DNA of 45,322 nt. Origin: an uncultured Bacteroidia bacterium. Its GTDB lineage: Bacteria; Bacteroidota; Bacteroidia; Bacteroidales; UBA932. Below are positions 15,773 to 25,762 of the stretch, piece after piece. A program made the position numbers and the translations under genes. The stretch spans positions 1 to 45,322 of the forward strand of contig CACYGW010000019.1 of NCBI GenBank assembly GCA_902774045.1, written 5' to 3'. The notes under the pieces were generated by a model that made no database searches, was not told where the DNA came from, and saw nothing but the letters and a program-made list of their open reading frames with translations. Within the stretch, counting starts at the first letter, position 1, and every line of letters starts with the position of its first letter.

Positions 15773-16907
15773 TATCTTCCAGTACTCTTCGGGCTATTGT
15801 TTTATAGCTTATCCTGTCTTTCATTTTTTCACAGGCCTGCTCTACAGCAGCCATATCTTCTGTGTCTAAATAGACCTTCACAACCGCTTTTATCTCCTCT
15901 TTAGACCCCGTTTGCAGCCAGGATCCATTGCCATCTATAAGGTGCTCGGAAGTGGCTGTCTTTCTGTTAATAAAGGGGGTCCCCACAGATACGGCATCCT
16001 CTATCAGTGTGGTGTGATGGATGGGCCAGCAGGCGATATCGGCCATTTTAAGAAGTTCAAGGGTCTTCTGGCGGTCGCACCACCCGAACAACGTAGTATT
16101 TTTGTCCGATGCTGCCTTGGAGGCAGTTTCATCATCCTCTATAACTCCAAACAAAACCAGCCTTAAGTGGGGATAGTCTGCATTGAGTTCCTTAACGGCA
16201 TCAATTAGATTGTCCGTGCCCTTGTCCACTCCCATCTTGCCACCGGACACAACAACGAAGCTATTTTGCTCAAACCCGTATTTCTCCCTTAGATCTAGCT
16301 TTGAAGCAAGGGTATCCGCCGTATCAACATCGGCCCCGATGGGCAGGAAGTTAATCTTATCTGAAGGCAAGCCAAAGAAATCTTTAATGAAATCGCATCT
16401 GGCATGGGTTACACCGTAGGCCTTGAAAATACGCTTTCCGTAAAGCAGACAGGCGCCTCCTGTAAGAACCTTGTAATAGAGCAACCGCCACAGCCTGTTT
16501 CGCGTCATATTAATGGTATCTGCGTGATTATCTACAAGCAGCGGAATATGATTCTTCTTTGCATACCTCATTGCAGTAACCAAAGAGGTACAGTTAAAGT
16601 TATGATGGAAGATAGCATCCGGCTTAATGTCGTTTAAAACCGCCTTCAACCCATTGCACAGATACAGAGAGGTAGAAATACGCTTTGTATGGATTCTTCT
16701 TATCTGAACTCCGTCAATACTGTAGCTACTGCCTTTCTTAAGAATAGCCTCCCTGGCATCTTCTTTTAGATAGACCGGGAAGTTATTTGCAGAGGCTATT
16801 ACATAATTCTGGGCTCCCGCCTTCTGAAGATACGCCGGAAGAAGGTTTTCCTGGTACCCCCAACTGTCCACATAGGGAACAGATATGCAGATATGTACTA
16901 TTTTCAT
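15759..16907 (-). CDS. Glycosyltransferase family 4
   Basis: This 382-aa GT-B enzyme starts MKIVHICISVPYVDSWGYQE. The C-terminal nucleotide-binding half shows VVSGGKMGVDKGTDNLIDAV, LFGVIEDDE, and a remnant of the E-x7-E motif at PIHHTTLIEDAVSVGTPFI. The ATG at 16907 is preferred to the upstream in-frame ATG at 16934, which would overlap the dehydrogenase gene. It most likely transfers one sugar of the repeat unit on the cytoplasmic face. Sugar specificity is not visible. Confidence 0.83.
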   Translation of the reverse strand: MKIVHICISVPYVDSWGYQENLLPAYLQKAGAQNYVIASANNFPVYLKEDAREAILKKGSSYSIDGVQIRRIHTKRISTSLYLCNGLKAVLNDIKPDAIFHHNFNCTSLVTAMRYAKKNHIPLLVDNHADTINMTRNRLWRLLYYKVLTGGACLLYGKRIFKAYGVTHARCDFIKDFFGLPSDKINFLPIGADVDTADTLASKLDLREKYGFEQNSFVVVSGGKMGVDKGTDNLIDAVKELNADYPHLRLVLFGVIEDDETASKAASDKNTTLFGWCDRQKTLELLKMADIACWPIHHTTLIEDAVSVGTPFINRKTATSEHLIDGNGSWLQTGSKEEIKAVVKVYLDTEDMAAVEQACEKMKDRISYKTIARRVLEDIALY

Positions 16908-16917
16908 TACAAGCAGC

Positions 16918-18189
16918 TTACAGTCTTGCGTCAATTAAATCTCTTGGCCAGATGCCCTTGACGTCGAACACTACCCCGCCTTCCTTTACTATCTTTCTGG
17001 GATTGATGTCCCGGAACTCATTATGAGCCACTGCAAGGATACAGGCGTCGTACCTGGCGCCCTCCGGAATAGAGTTGATAATATCAAGACCATACTCCTC
17101 CTTTACAATTGTATGATTAGCCCAGGGGTCACAGATTGTGATATTGGGGGTATATTCCCTTAGCGTCTGGTAAACATCCACAACCTTTGTATTGCGGATA
17201 TCCGGGCAGTTCTCCTTGAATGTAATTCCAAGGATAAGAATTTTGGCATCCTTTACCACAACCCCCTTCTTATTCATGTATTTTATGGTCTGATTGGCCA
17301 CGTACGCGCCCATTCCGTCGTTAAGACGTCGCGAGTCGGACATAACGCGAGGCATAACCCCGTATACCTGAGCCTTTTGAATAAGATAGTAAGGGTCTAC
17401 TCCTATGCAATGCCCCCCCACCAGACCGGGACTCAATTTGATAAAATTCCACTTGCTGGAGGCCGCATCAATTACATCCTGGGTATCTATACCCATGGCA
17501 TTGAATATCTTGGCCAGCTCGTTCATAAAGGCGATATTCACATCCCTCTGGCTGTTTTCTATGATTTTGCTGGCCTCTGCCACCTTTATGCTGGGGGCCT
17601 TATGAGTACCATTCTCCAGAACAGAATTATACACGTTGTCAACAATATCGGCCACCTCCGGAGTACTTCCGCTGGTAACCTTGATTATTTTTTCTACGGT
17701 ATGAATTTTATCTCCCGGGTTGATACGTTCCGGGCTATAGCCTGCAAAGAAGTCCTTGTTAAACTTAAGCCCGCTCACGCGTTCTACCACAGGAAGACAC
17801 TCATCTTCCGTTACGCCGGGATACACGGTACTTTCATATACGACTATATCTCCTTTGGAGATGACCTTACCCACGGTCTCGCTTGCGCCGCGAAGCGGTT
17901 TTAAATCCGGATGATTGTTTTCATCTACCGGGGTGGGCACGGCCACAACATAAAAATTACAGTCGCGGATATCATTGATATCGGAAGAACATCTGAATCC
18001 ATACTTGTCGATAGCTTCCTTTAGAAGGGCGTCGTCCACTTCAAGAGTAGAATCATGACCGCTCATCAGGGCCTGCACCCTGGAGGCATTTAAGTCGAAT
18101 CCAACGGTTTTATATTTAGTAGAAAATAAACGAGCCAGTGGAAGGCCTACATATCCAAGGCCGATGACGGCAATTCTGATTTCCTGCAT
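16918..18189 (-). CDS. Nucleotide-sugar C6 dehydrogenase (WecC/WbpA/TviB type)
   Basis: This 423-aa enzyme oxidises a UDP-HexNAc at C6 to the uronic acid with two NAD+. The Rossmann motif IAVIGLGYVGLPLARLF sits at residues 6-22, substrate contacts in VAVPTPVDEN and YESTVYPGVTEDEC, and the catalytic Cys in GGHCIGVDPYYL (about residue 265). The ends match UDP-GlcNAc (WbpA/TviB) dehydrogenases better than UDP-Glc dehydrogenases. Product could be UDP-GlcNAcA or, if an epimerase is present elsewhere, UDP-ManNAcA. It lies 6 bp downstream of the GT2 gene. Confidence 0.9.
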   Translation of the reverse strand: MQEIRIAVIGLGYVGLPLARLFSTKYKTVGFDLNASRVQALMSGHDSTLEVDDALLKEAIDKYGFRCSSDINDIRDCNFYVVAVPTPVDENNHPDLKPLRGASETVGKVISKGDIVVYESTVYPGVTEDECLPVVERVSGLKFNKDFFAGYSPERINPGDKIHTVEKIIKVTSGSTPEVADIVDNVYNSVLENGTHKAPSIKVAEASKIIENSQRDVNIAFMNELAKIFNAMGIDTQDVIDAASSKWNFIKLSPGLVGGHCIGVDPYYLIQKAQVYGVMPRVMSDSRRLNDGMGAYVANQTIKYMNKKGVVVKDAKILILGITFKENCPDIRNTKVVDVYQTLREYTPNITICDPWANHTIVKEEYGLDIINSIPEGARYDACILAVAHNEFRDINPRKIVKEGGVVFDVKGIWPRDLIDARL

Positions 18190-18195
18190 ATAAGA

Positions 18196-19035
18196 TTAAG
18201 AATTATTATTGTATTTACTCTTCCAGAACCAAGGGAAGAAAAAATGAACAAAATTGCTTACAAACGTGGCGCAGGCGGGCAGAAGCCCAAAATGCTTGCG
18301 CCTTAAATAGAAATACTCGAAAGGATTATTTCCAAGAGGAGAAAAGAAGTTCTTCCAGCGCTTACGCAGCGGCTGGGAAGGGTCCATCCAGACCGTGGGC
18401 CGCTCGTGCCTGTCGCACTCTCCCATTACGCCGGGAGCAATCCAGATCTCTATCCCGTGCTTTCCTGCGCTATAGCCATAGTCGGTGTCCCCGCCGGCGT
18501 GGCGGAAGTAAGGATCGTTAGTCCCCAAATCCTCGTAGACGCACCGGGGCACAAGGACAATGTTGCCATTGAAGGTATCGCACTTGCTCTGGGCAGCCAC
18601 TTCGCTTACAAGCTGGTTATTTACCCAGCCGCCGTATGTAATTACCTCCTTGTTATTCAAGGCACAGGTAGAACCAACTATAATTACCTTATCGCCGTGA
18701 CTATTAGAACACTCTGCAAGGCGGGAAATAACGTCGCTGTATAAGAAAGTATCGTCATTCAGCCAAAGGTAGAAGTCGAAATCCTTTTTTGCCGCTTCCT
18801 TCCAGGCTGCCACCATACCTCTGTTCCAAAAAAGGCTGCCGTCTCCCTGTATTATATTAACCTTTGGGAAACCGGCCCTCACGGCGTCCTGGGTACCATC
18901 GGTACAACCATCATCCGTAAGGAAAACATCAAACTTTATATCATCGGGGATGGCCTGAGCGTAGAGATTCGCCAGACAGGACAAAGTCTTTTCTTTTCTA
19001 TTGTGTACGGTCAATAAAACGGCGATCTTACTCAT
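18196..19035 (-). CDS. Glycosyltransferase family 2
   Basis: This 279-aa GT-A enzyme begins MSKIAVLLTVHNRKEKTLSC. Further motifs are the nucleotide site FLTDDGCTDGT, the G-D-G-S-L-F-W-N-R-G segment and the metal-binding W-L-N-D-D-T around residue 92. The acceptor-side Y-F-R-H-A-G-G-D-T-D-Y-G-Y corresponds to the H-G-x-x-D-Y-G pattern of rhamnosyltransferase-like GT2 proteins. The gene overlaps the polymerase gene by 4 bp (ATGA type), suggesting coupled translation. Confidence 0.85.
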   Translation of the reverse strand: MSKIAVLLTVHNRKEKTLSCLANLYAQAIPDDIKFDVFLTDDGCTDGTQDAVRAGFPKVNIIQGDGSLFWNRGMVAAWKEAAKKDFDFYLWLNDDTFLYSDVISRLAECSNSHGDKVIIVGSTCALNNKEVITYGGWVNNQLVSEVAAQSKCDTFNGNIVLVPRCVYEDLGTNDPYFRHAGGDTDYGYSAGKHGIEIWIAPGVMGECDRHERPTVWMDPSQPLRKRWKNFFSPLGNNPFEYFYLRRKHFGLLPACATFVSNFVHFFFPWFWKSKYNNNS

Positions 19036-20285
19036 CCGGCTATTTTAAGATATTTTTTATAATACTTGTACCCGATAGTTTTGGGATCTATCTCTGCCTC
19101 TGGCGGCGGGTACTGAATGAAATACAAGGCGTAGAAAATTGGATAATTCAAGAACGACTCGCCTTGCAACAACAGAATTACTGTAAAGACAAATATAAAC
19201 TTATATTTTTTCTTGTATGGATAGTACCTGAACAAAAGGAAAAGGTAAACAAGCATTGCCGGAATACCTATGACATTCAGTTCTCCAAAAAATCCGTTTC
19301 CGGAACCATCCATATCGTTTCCCAGACCAAGATAACGGCTTTCCATCAGGTCTCCGTTACCAATGTAAGGATGCCTTTTAAGATTTTCTACGGCGATGAT
19401 GGCCGCTCCGGACCTGGACCAGTCAGAGTCTCCCGGCCTTAGTTCGTGAGCCCTCACATATTCTTCCTTGAATTTATCTATCAGGAAGTCTATGGAAGTA
19501 AAGCCCCAGACTGCTGCAGCACCAACACAGGAGAGCACGAAGACCTTAATCCAAAAACGCCTTATACTGGTAAAGATGAAGAAGGCCATCAAAAAGGCGT
19601 AAACTATGTATCCCGTAGTACTTTGGGTGGTAACCAAGGCCAGAGATAAAATCAGGAAGGATTTTTTATGTTCGCTGAAGAACTTCCTAAAGTCTCCCAG
19701 GTATAACAATATTGCCAGATTTATATATCCCTGGAAGGCACCGGGCTCCCAGAACATACCACTGTTTCTTATGGTAAAACCATACTCCGGCTCGATTTCG
19801 TGTGTAAGATTAAAAAAGAATAAGGAGGTATAGCGGCCGAATTCCAATCCTGGCATACTGCCCTGAACAACAAGATATGCCCAGCCCACCAGCGACACGG
19901 CACAAATGAAAACCATCACCCTAAGGAAGGTCTCACGGAACTGTGTGCCAACAATCGTCATTACAAGAAAACCGCAATATATCTTGGCCAACCTGTTTAC
20001 GTTTGCCGGAATGGATACCTTTTCAAGGCCTAAATACTGAAGCAAGAAAAGGAAAGAGAACGCAGCAAAAATTACCAGTAACAAACGGCTTATAAGCGGC
20101 TTTCTGCTAACTACGGCAACAAAACTTAATAAAGCGGCAAATAAAATGAATGACCACTCCGTAAGATATGGGAAAAGGGGGTTCCCACTCACGGCAATGA
20201 GCATAAATACAAGAAAATATTTACCCGGCGAGAGGCTGTTACTTCTCGCAATGGCTTTATTATATTCCAGCTGAAAATCCATCAA
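19032..20285 (-). CDS. wzy: O-antigen/capsule repeat-unit polymerase (Wzy-like)
   Basis: This 417-aa protein has about 11 transmembrane segments and one large loop containing R-P-G-D-S-D-W-S-R-S-G, as in Wzy/O-antigen ligase-like proteins. Primary sequence is poorly conserved in this class, so the call depends on topology and position next to the flippase gene. It would polymerise lipid-linked repeat units on the periplasmic face. An O-antigen ligase (WaaL) is the main alternative. Confidence 0.75.
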   Translation of the reverse strand: MMDFQLEYNKAIARSNSLSPGKYFLVFMLIAVSGNPLFPYLTEWSFILFAALLSFVAVVSRKPLISRLLLVIFAAFSFLFLLQYLGLEKVSIPANVNRLAKIYCGFLVMTIVGTQFRETFLRVMVFICAVSLVGWAYLVVQGSMPGLEFGRYTSLFFFNLTHEIEPEYGFTIRNSGMFWEPGAFQGYINLAILLYLGDFRKFFSEHKKSFLILSLALVTTQSTTGYIVYAFLMAFFIFTSIRRFWIKVFVLSCVGAAAVWGFTSIDFLIDKFKEEYVRAHELRPGDSDWSRSGAAIIAVENLKRHPYIGNGDLMESRYLGLGNDMDGSGNGFFGELNVIGIPAMLVYLFLLFRYYPYKKKYKFIFVFTVILLLQGESFLNYPIFYALYFIQYPPPEAEIDPKTIGYKYYKKYLKIAG

Positions 20286-20308
20286 GGTGTTAATCTCCTA
20301 TTGTTATG

Positions 20309-21826
20309 TTATTTCCGTACCAAACCCTTCAAAAATGAAACAATCAACTTCCTCTCTTCTTTTCTGAAAATAACGTAGAATGCCAATGAACAAATTAATA
20401 TTTCTGCAGCACAGAACACAGAAATGAAACGGACGAAGGATGACGGGAAAATGTTTATCATTACCAGCAGCACGCACACGATAATTACCGTTACCGATAA
20501 GCAAGGCAGGAAAATGCCCCGCAGGAAACGCATAACATCGTATCCGTACGTTTTATGAGCAAAATAAACACTCTGTATTACCAATAATATTTCAACTATT
20601 ATATTGACGACAAGCGCCGACGCAAAGTCTGCCCCAAGCTTGAAAACAAGATACACGGCTAATATATTCAGGATATATGTCAGCGACATAAATAGTTGCT
20701 GCCTTGTTATACTGCCGGTAGCGTGTACGCCCTGATAAATGAGGTACGTGAAGGAATTGATATTGATAGCCACCAATACAAGTATGACAAGGATTGTGGA
20801 ATGTTCCGGAGGATCTCCCAACCAAACCCTTAGAATATAGTCGGCCTCGAACATAATAGGTATGGAAATCATCATCACAAGGACGAAGGCAATCTTTGTC
20901 CCAATGTTTATAATCCTGAACATTGCCGACATATCTCCCGATCCATAAGAAGACATCATCTGCGGCACCATAGGTGTTTTAAAGTTCATCGCAAAAGTAC
21001 TGACGATGCTTGACACCTGCATTGCAATTGCGTATGCCGCATTGATTGCCAGTCCAAAAAAAACGTTTATTAGCGCCACGATACCCTGTGTCTTAACCAG
21101 CGAGGCCAAGATAGACAGCAGGAGCATACCTATAAACGTAAACATCTGCTTAATCAGGTCCTTATCCCATATAGGCATCTGACGGCTTTCCTTAAACCTT
21201 AGGGCCAATAAAGTTATGGCCGCCACGTATAGTATTTTAATGACCAGGAATAAGAACGATAGCGCTATAAGTTTGTCATAGTTGATTCTGGTAAGAAGAT
21301 ATACGGCCAGCAAACGGAGGACAGCCTGGCAGACATCCAGCAAGGCCGTCTTTGAAAACATTTCCCTGGCCCTAAGAAGGGCGGCGTGGGGCACGTTGAC
21401 AATACTTAGCACAAGCGAGATTACAGATACCTGGAAAACCACCTTGGCCGCATACATCCTGTCCGGCGGGATGCTTAGCTTCTCCAGGAAGAAAAAGACA
21501 AAGATTTCTGCAAGGATAAAAGTAATAATGGCAACTATAATATGAAGATATAGTCCCACACCGAAGATCCTGCCAAGCCTTTCTTCGTTATTTCTTCCTA
21601 TCTCTATGCTAAAAAACCTCTGGACAGCCGTTCCCATAGAGCTGTTTATAAAGGCGAGCATAGACATAATGCTGCTTAACAGATTGTTAAGGCCATAATC
21701 TGTTACGCCCAGTTGCTGCAGCATAATACGGGTTGTAAAGAACGATATGGCCATCGTCACTCCCAACCTTATATACAACGCCAGAGTATTGTTCGCTATC
21801 CTTTTACTATTAATCTCAAAAGCCAT
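20309..21826 (-). CDS. wzx: Polysaccharide repeat-unit flippase (Wzx-like, MOP superfamily)
   Basis: This 505-aa protein has 12-14 transmembrane segments. The N-terminus NSKRIANNTLALYIRLGVTM followed by TRIMLQQLGVTDYGLNNLLS is typical of Bacteroidetes Wzx/polysaccharide-transport proteins. It would translocate the undecaprenyl-PP-linked repeat unit across the inner membrane. It has short gaps to the genes on both sides and works with the adjacent polymerase. Confidence 0.87.
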   Translation of the reverse strand: MAFEINSKRIANNTLALYIRLGVTMAISFFTTRIMLQQLGVTDYGLNNLLSSIMSMLAFINSSMGTAVQRFFSIEIGRNNEERLGRIFGVGLYLHIIVAIITFILAEIFVFFFLEKLSIPPDRMYAAKVVFQVSVISLVLSIVNVPHAALLRAREMFSKTALLDVCQAVLRLLAVYLLTRINYDKLIALSFLFLVIKILYVAAITLLALRFKESRQMPIWDKDLIKQMFTFIGMLLLSILASLVKTQGIVALINVFFGLAINAAYAIAMQVSSIVSTFAMNFKTPMVPQMMSSYGSGDMSAMFRIINIGTKIAFVLVMMISIPIMFEADYILRVWLGDPPEHSTILVILVLVAININSFTYLIYQGVHATGSITRQQLFMSLTYILNILAVYLVFKLGADFASALVVNIIVEILLVIQSVYFAHKTYGYDVMRFLRGIFLPCLSVTVIIVCVLLVMINIFPSSFVRFISVFCAAEILICSLAFYVIFRKEERKLIVSFLKGLVRK

Positions 21827-21831
21827 TCTAT

Positions 21832-23076
21832 CTACTTCTTATCAAGGCACGCCTCATAGACCTTGACCCATTCCAAAGCCCTGGCGGCATTAGCCGGGAA
21901 AAGTTCACTAGCGGTAATAAGCCCATTGGACCTAAGCCGTTCAGCAAGGGCGTTATCGTCTACCAGTCTCATCATATTTTCTGCCATTGCGGCATAGTCT
22001 CCTACCTGGCTCAACAATACAGATTCCCGCTTTTCATTCAACAAAGGAGTGCCGGCTGTAATAGAAGAAACAACCGGTATACCATTAAACATAGCCTCAC
22101 GTATTGTACTGGAGACATAATCGATTTTAAGAGGAAGGAGGGCAAATCTAGACTTTTTAACCTGAGTAATAACCTCTTCGTGAGTTCGAAGTCTTCCCTC
22201 GAATTTTACACGTTCGGAAATACCAAGTTCCTCCATTCTCCTTTCCAGCACAGGTTTTTCCACATCCATTACCCCGCCTATTACATCCAAAGTAAGTTCC
22301 GGCCTTTTTTTATGTGCCAGGGCAAAAGCCTCAAGTGCAAGATCTATGGATTTCCCCACATCCTTGGCAAAATAGACAAAGTCATATTCTTTGCCTGTAA
22401 TGGAAGAATCCTCCTTCTCTGCAACCATAAGACCTGTACCAACTATTCTGGCCTCTGGTAAAATATGTTGCCTTACAGATGTAATGAAACCATCTATGTC
22501 GGTACCTATGTAGTCTGCCTTCCGCAAAACCCTATATTCACAAATCCTCTGCGACTCCAGATTAGGATAGGATTTTATGGAGACAGGGTCATTAAGGACT
22601 GTCTGAAGTTGCACAATTGTAGGGATGTTCTCCGACAAATAAAAAACAGACGGAGAAAGCTGCGGCAGTTCAGCCCCCATTATATGAACGATATCCGGAT
22701 TAATATCATTGACTATTCCGGCAATTCTTTTACAGACACTCTTATTTTCATCTTTAGATGAGCCTAAGAACTTCCGCATCACGCCTGTAATTGACGTATC
22801 GCCCATATTCACGGCGATAAAATTAATTCTTCCCTCCCGGAAACGATGAATCCTTCGTTTCATCAAGGGGTGTGTAAAGACAACGTGCAACTCTACGCTA
22901 TCTATTTTCTCAAACGCCTCAATAGCATTTGTATTCCAGATAGAAGAATCTATAGCATGTATCTTATTACTTTTGCCAAGTATTTTTCTAAGAACCCTGT
23001 ACCAAAACGGAATTCTCAATTTTAAATGAGAACGCAACTTAGGATTAGATACCGAGCAAATCCAGACTACTTTCAT
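21832..23076 (-). CDS. Glycosyltransferase family 4
   Basis: This 414-aa GT-B enzyme has an N-terminal KVVWICSVSNPKLRSHLKL, a central PDIVHIMGAE, and a C-terminal donor domain with YDFVYFAKDVGKSIDLALEA, LTLDVIGG, and FALLPLKIDYVSSTIREAMF, which carries the position of the E-x7-E motif. It probably acts on the lipid-linked repeat. Its start overlaps the stop of the CBS-nucleotidyltransferase gene by 4 bp. Confidence 0.84.
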   Translation of the reverse strand: MKVVWICSVSNPKLRSHLKLRIPFWYRVLRKILGKSNKIHAIDSSIWNTNAIEAFEKIDSVELHVVFTHPLMKRRIHRFREGRINFIAVNMGDTSITGVMRKFLGSSKDENKSVCKRIAGIVNDINPDIVHIMGAELPQLSPSVFYLSENIPTIVQLQTVLNDPVSIKSYPNLESQRICEYRVLRKADYIGTDIDGFITSVRQHILPEARIVGTGLMVAEKEDSSITGKEYDFVYFAKDVGKSIDLALEAFALAHKKRPELTLDVIGGVMDVEKPVLERRMEELGISERVKFEGRLRTHEEVITQVKKSRFALLPLKIDYVSSTIREAMFNGIPVVSSITAGTPLLNEKRESVLLSQVGDYAAMAENMMRLVDDNALAERLRSNGLITASELFPANAARALEWVKVYEACLDKK

Positions 23077-24131
23077 AAAACATTAATCATCTTAAGATAC
23101 TCCGGCCACTCACCCATATCCCTCCAGTAACTCTCGCTAACCGGGAAGCACCCCACGCGGCCACCTCTTGCCTTCACCTTCTCTATAAGTTGGGTAATAT
23201 GGAAGAACTCTCCGGCAGGAATCTCATCTATACATTCAGGATTTAGGATATATACTCCAGTATTAACCTGATAGGTCTGCTCCGGTTTTTCCTGCAGTGT
23301 TGTCAGCAAGCCATCTTCACCGGTCTTAATAACGCCGTAAGGTATCTTGAAACTCTTCACCATCGTAACAATAGTCATATCGTTGTGGTTGTTAACGTGA
23401 TAATCCCACACGTCCCTATAGTCCTGCTCGTTAATACTGTCACAATTACTTACAAAGAAAGGCGTATTTATCTTTCCCTTCAGGAGCCGCACGCTGCCAA
23501 TGGTTCCAAGCGGCTTTTCCTCCCTAAAGAACTCTATATCATACTTATGCTCAAGATGTCCCAGATAGTATTCCACTATATCGGCTTTATAGTTCAAGCT
23601 CATATAGAACTTGCGGCAGCCAATTCCCTCGAACTGGTCCATAATTACCTCCAGAATTGTCTTGTCTCCAACAGGAACAAGGGGTTTGGGGATAACGTTT
23701 GTAATTGGCTTCAAACGAGTACCCTCCCCACCAGCCATAATAACAACCGGCAAGTCTATTTTCTCTCTTGTGTCCGGTGCTTCCCCTTCAAAATGCTGAT
23801 TCCAGTACCACACGTCAGCCAGTTCGCCGCAGGAATCCAGGATAGGCATAACCTCTGCCCTAAGCCTGCGCATCTTGGCAAGGATACTCTCTTTATCCTC
23901 ATTAACATAGCCGTAAATCTTGTTCCTGTCAAGAATGCCGCCCACGGGCTCATCCAGCGAAATATTCTTAATTATAGCCCTCTGGATGTCTCCTATAGTA
24001 AGAATACCCTCAAAATGATTTGCAGAATACACAAAAAGGGTTTTTACTTTTTGGGCATCCATCTGCTTCATTGCATCAAGCAATGATTCTGATAAAGTGG
24101 TAATACGTCCTTTTATTATAGCACTGCTCAT
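23073..24131 (-). CDS. CBS-domain sugar-1-phosphate nucleotidyltransferase (PtmE-like)
   Basis: This 352-aa fusion has a CBS pair at residues 1-115 (LLDAMKQMDAQKVKTLFVY, FEGILTIGDIQRAI) and a nucleotidyltransferase at 125-352, with PVVIMAGGEGTRLKPITNVI, KPLVPVGDKTILEVI and FFVSNCDSINEQDY. The architecture matches PtmE of the Campylobacter legionaminic acid pathway, a GDP-glucosamine-forming enzyme. So a GDP-linked HexN route for this operon is possible. The CBS pair suggests allosteric control by a nucleotide. No legionaminic acid synthase or CMP transferase is in the window, so the final product differs or those genes lie elsewhere. Confidence 0.83.
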   Translation of the reverse strand: MSSAIIKGRITTLSESLLDAMKQMDAQKVKTLFVYSANHFEGILTIGDIQRAIIKNISLDEPVGGILDRNKIYGYVNEDKESILAKMRRLRAEVMPILDSCGELADVWYWNQHFEGEAPDTREKIDLPVVIMAGGEGTRLKPITNVIPKPLVPVGDKTILEVIMDQFEGIGCRKFYMSLNYKADIVEYYLGHLEHKYDIEFFREEKPLGTIGSVRLLKGKINTPFFVSNCDSINEQDYRDVWDYHVNNHNDMTIVTMVKSFKIPYGVIKTGEDGLLTTLQEKPEQTYQVNTGVYILNPECIDEIPAGEFFHITQLIEKVKARGGRVGCFPVSESYWRDMGEWPEYLKMINVL

Positions 24132-24171
24132 TTTTTCTGGATATTTATATGTAAAGTATAAATTCGATCCG

Positions 24172-25749
24172 CTAATCCCGGATTAAAAATCTCATTTCTA
24201 TCTGTGTTCTATCACCCTGGGTTTTACACAAGCCTGTAGGTATAAAACCATACTTCTCATATATGCCGATAGCCCTGGTGTTCGTTTTGTCAACATGTAA
24301 AGACACGGAGTTAAAACCCTTTTGTCTACAAACTTCAACAGCCTTATCCAACAATCCTACAGACAGCCCCAAGCCTCTGTAATTATCTAACACATAGACA
24401 TTACAGATATATCCGTCCAAAGTATCTTTATGATTGCAATACAACAATAGAAAAGCTAAAATCTCCTGATATGTTATAACAATAACATTACCGGTACCGA
24501 TAATCTTATCATACCAGGAATCAAATGTATCCGGATTATAGTTATCAATCCTCCGACAATAATCTTTTATTAATTCATAAGAATCAAGGGCGCCATTGAT
24601 TATATGTGGTTTTAGCAACTCCGTACAATCAGGTAAACCTATTTTATGGTCCGAGGAATAAATGAAGTAACCGGTATTTGATGCGTCGATATTGCCATTT
24701 GCCTCTCCGAATTCATCATTCTTAATAGTATTTTCTATGCACCAGTCAGCTGTTTTGGCCTTGTCAAAAAGTGGCCTCAAATACTCATTATGCTTGCTAT
24801 GAAAATAAATGCCAGTATATAACTGTGAAGTAACGGCTTTTGGCTCATAACTGCCCAAATGACATTCAATAGCCGCTTTGTAATAATCAAACCCTGTACT
24901 GAGGGGAGTCAATGTGTCCGATATATGGTCTCCACCGCCTCGCGCTCCAACCTCAATAAAATAAATCTCATTATCAACAACTTTGATTTCGAGATGAGCC
25001 ATTCCGCAAGTAAGCCCCAGTTCCTCAAGGATATCCCAAGCCGCCTTGTCAATCCTAGCCTTCATCGCTTCAGAAAGGTTTGCCGGCTGATGATGAGCAA
25101 TCTCTACAAAATGCGGCGGGCCGGCTGATTCTTTCTGGGTATATTGAATAACCTGATGCTTTCCTTTTCCATAAGACAGACATTCAACAGAATACTCCTG
25201 GCCTCCATTTATATATTCTTCTACAAGAGCCCCTCCGTCAGAAGAGTATTCTCCGGCTTGTAATACAGCCTGTCTTAAGTCTTCCTCATTATAAGCAATG
25301 CTTACTCCTCGCTTGCCGCAAGAGTCGACAGACTTCACTACCACAGGGAATAAAACTTCCTGCCCGTCTTGGTATAGTTGATACCGGGGTTGTTTAACAG
25401 AAGACAGTCGTGCGGCTTTAGTTCGCATAACAAACTTATTCTTCCCGCCAAAGCCATTTTCTATATCATTCCCGGGCAAACCGCACTTATTTGCCAGTCT
25501 TGCTGCCACCTCTGTAGAAAGTTCACTTGAAGGCATTACTCCACAAACGTCATGATCCCTGCAACACTTTTCCATAAAATCTACGTCAAAGGAGTTTTCT
25601 TCAATAAAAATATCAGCCAATTCTTTTGCAGAAGAATCGTTTCTGGCAAAAACAAGAGTTTTTACTCCTATCTCCTTAGCCTTCGACAAAACAGGCCTTG
25701 CACCTTCTCCAGCTCCGATTATTGCTAATACTTTTCCCTCTGTATTCAC
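24172..25749 (-). CDS. ATP-grasp ligase fused to a C-terminal GNAT acetyltransferase
   Basis: This is a 525-aa fusion. The pre-ATP-grasp domain (KVLAIIGAGEGARPVLSKAK) and ATP-grasp core occupy about residues 1-390, with FPVVVKSVDSCGKRGVSI, ALVEEYINGGQEYSVECL and IYFIEVGARGGGDH (metal ligands). The C-terminal 130 residues are a GNAT domain with CNVYVLDNYRGLGLSVGLLD (Q/R-x-x-G-x-G/A acetyl-CoA loop) and TNTRAIGIYEKYGFIPTG. ATP-grasp carboxylate-amine ligases join a carboxylate to an amine. With a 4-amino-sugar aminotransferase two genes upstream, a likely job is amino-acylation plus acetylation of an amino sugar. This fusion is unusual to me. Confidence 0.83.
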   Translation of the reverse strand: MNTEGKVLAIIGAGEGARPVLSKAKEIGVKTLVFARNDSSAKELADIFIEENSFDVDFMEKCCRDHDVCGVMPSSELSTEVAARLANKCGLPGNDIENGFGGKNKFVMRTKAARLSSVKQPRYQLYQDGQEVLFPVVVKSVDSCGKRGVSIAYNEEDLRQAVLQAGEYSSDGGALVEEYINGGQEYSVECLSYGKGKHQVIQYTQKESAGPPHFVEIAHHQPANLSEAMKARIDKAAWDILEELGLTCGMAHLEIKVVDNEIYFIEVGARGGGDHISDTLTPLSTGFDYYKAAIECHLGSYEPKAVTSQLYTGIYFHSKHNEYLRPLFDKAKTADWCIENTIKNDEFGEANGNIDASNTGYFIYSSDHKIGLPDCTELLKPHIINGALDSYELIKDYCRRIDNYNPDTFDSWYDKIIGTGNVIVITYQEILAFLLLYCNHKDTLDGYICNVYVLDNYRGLGLSVGLLDKAVEVCRQKGFNSVSLHVDKTNTRAIGIYEKYGFIPTGLCKTQGDRTQIEMRFLIRD

Positions 25750-25762
25750 GTTATATGACTTC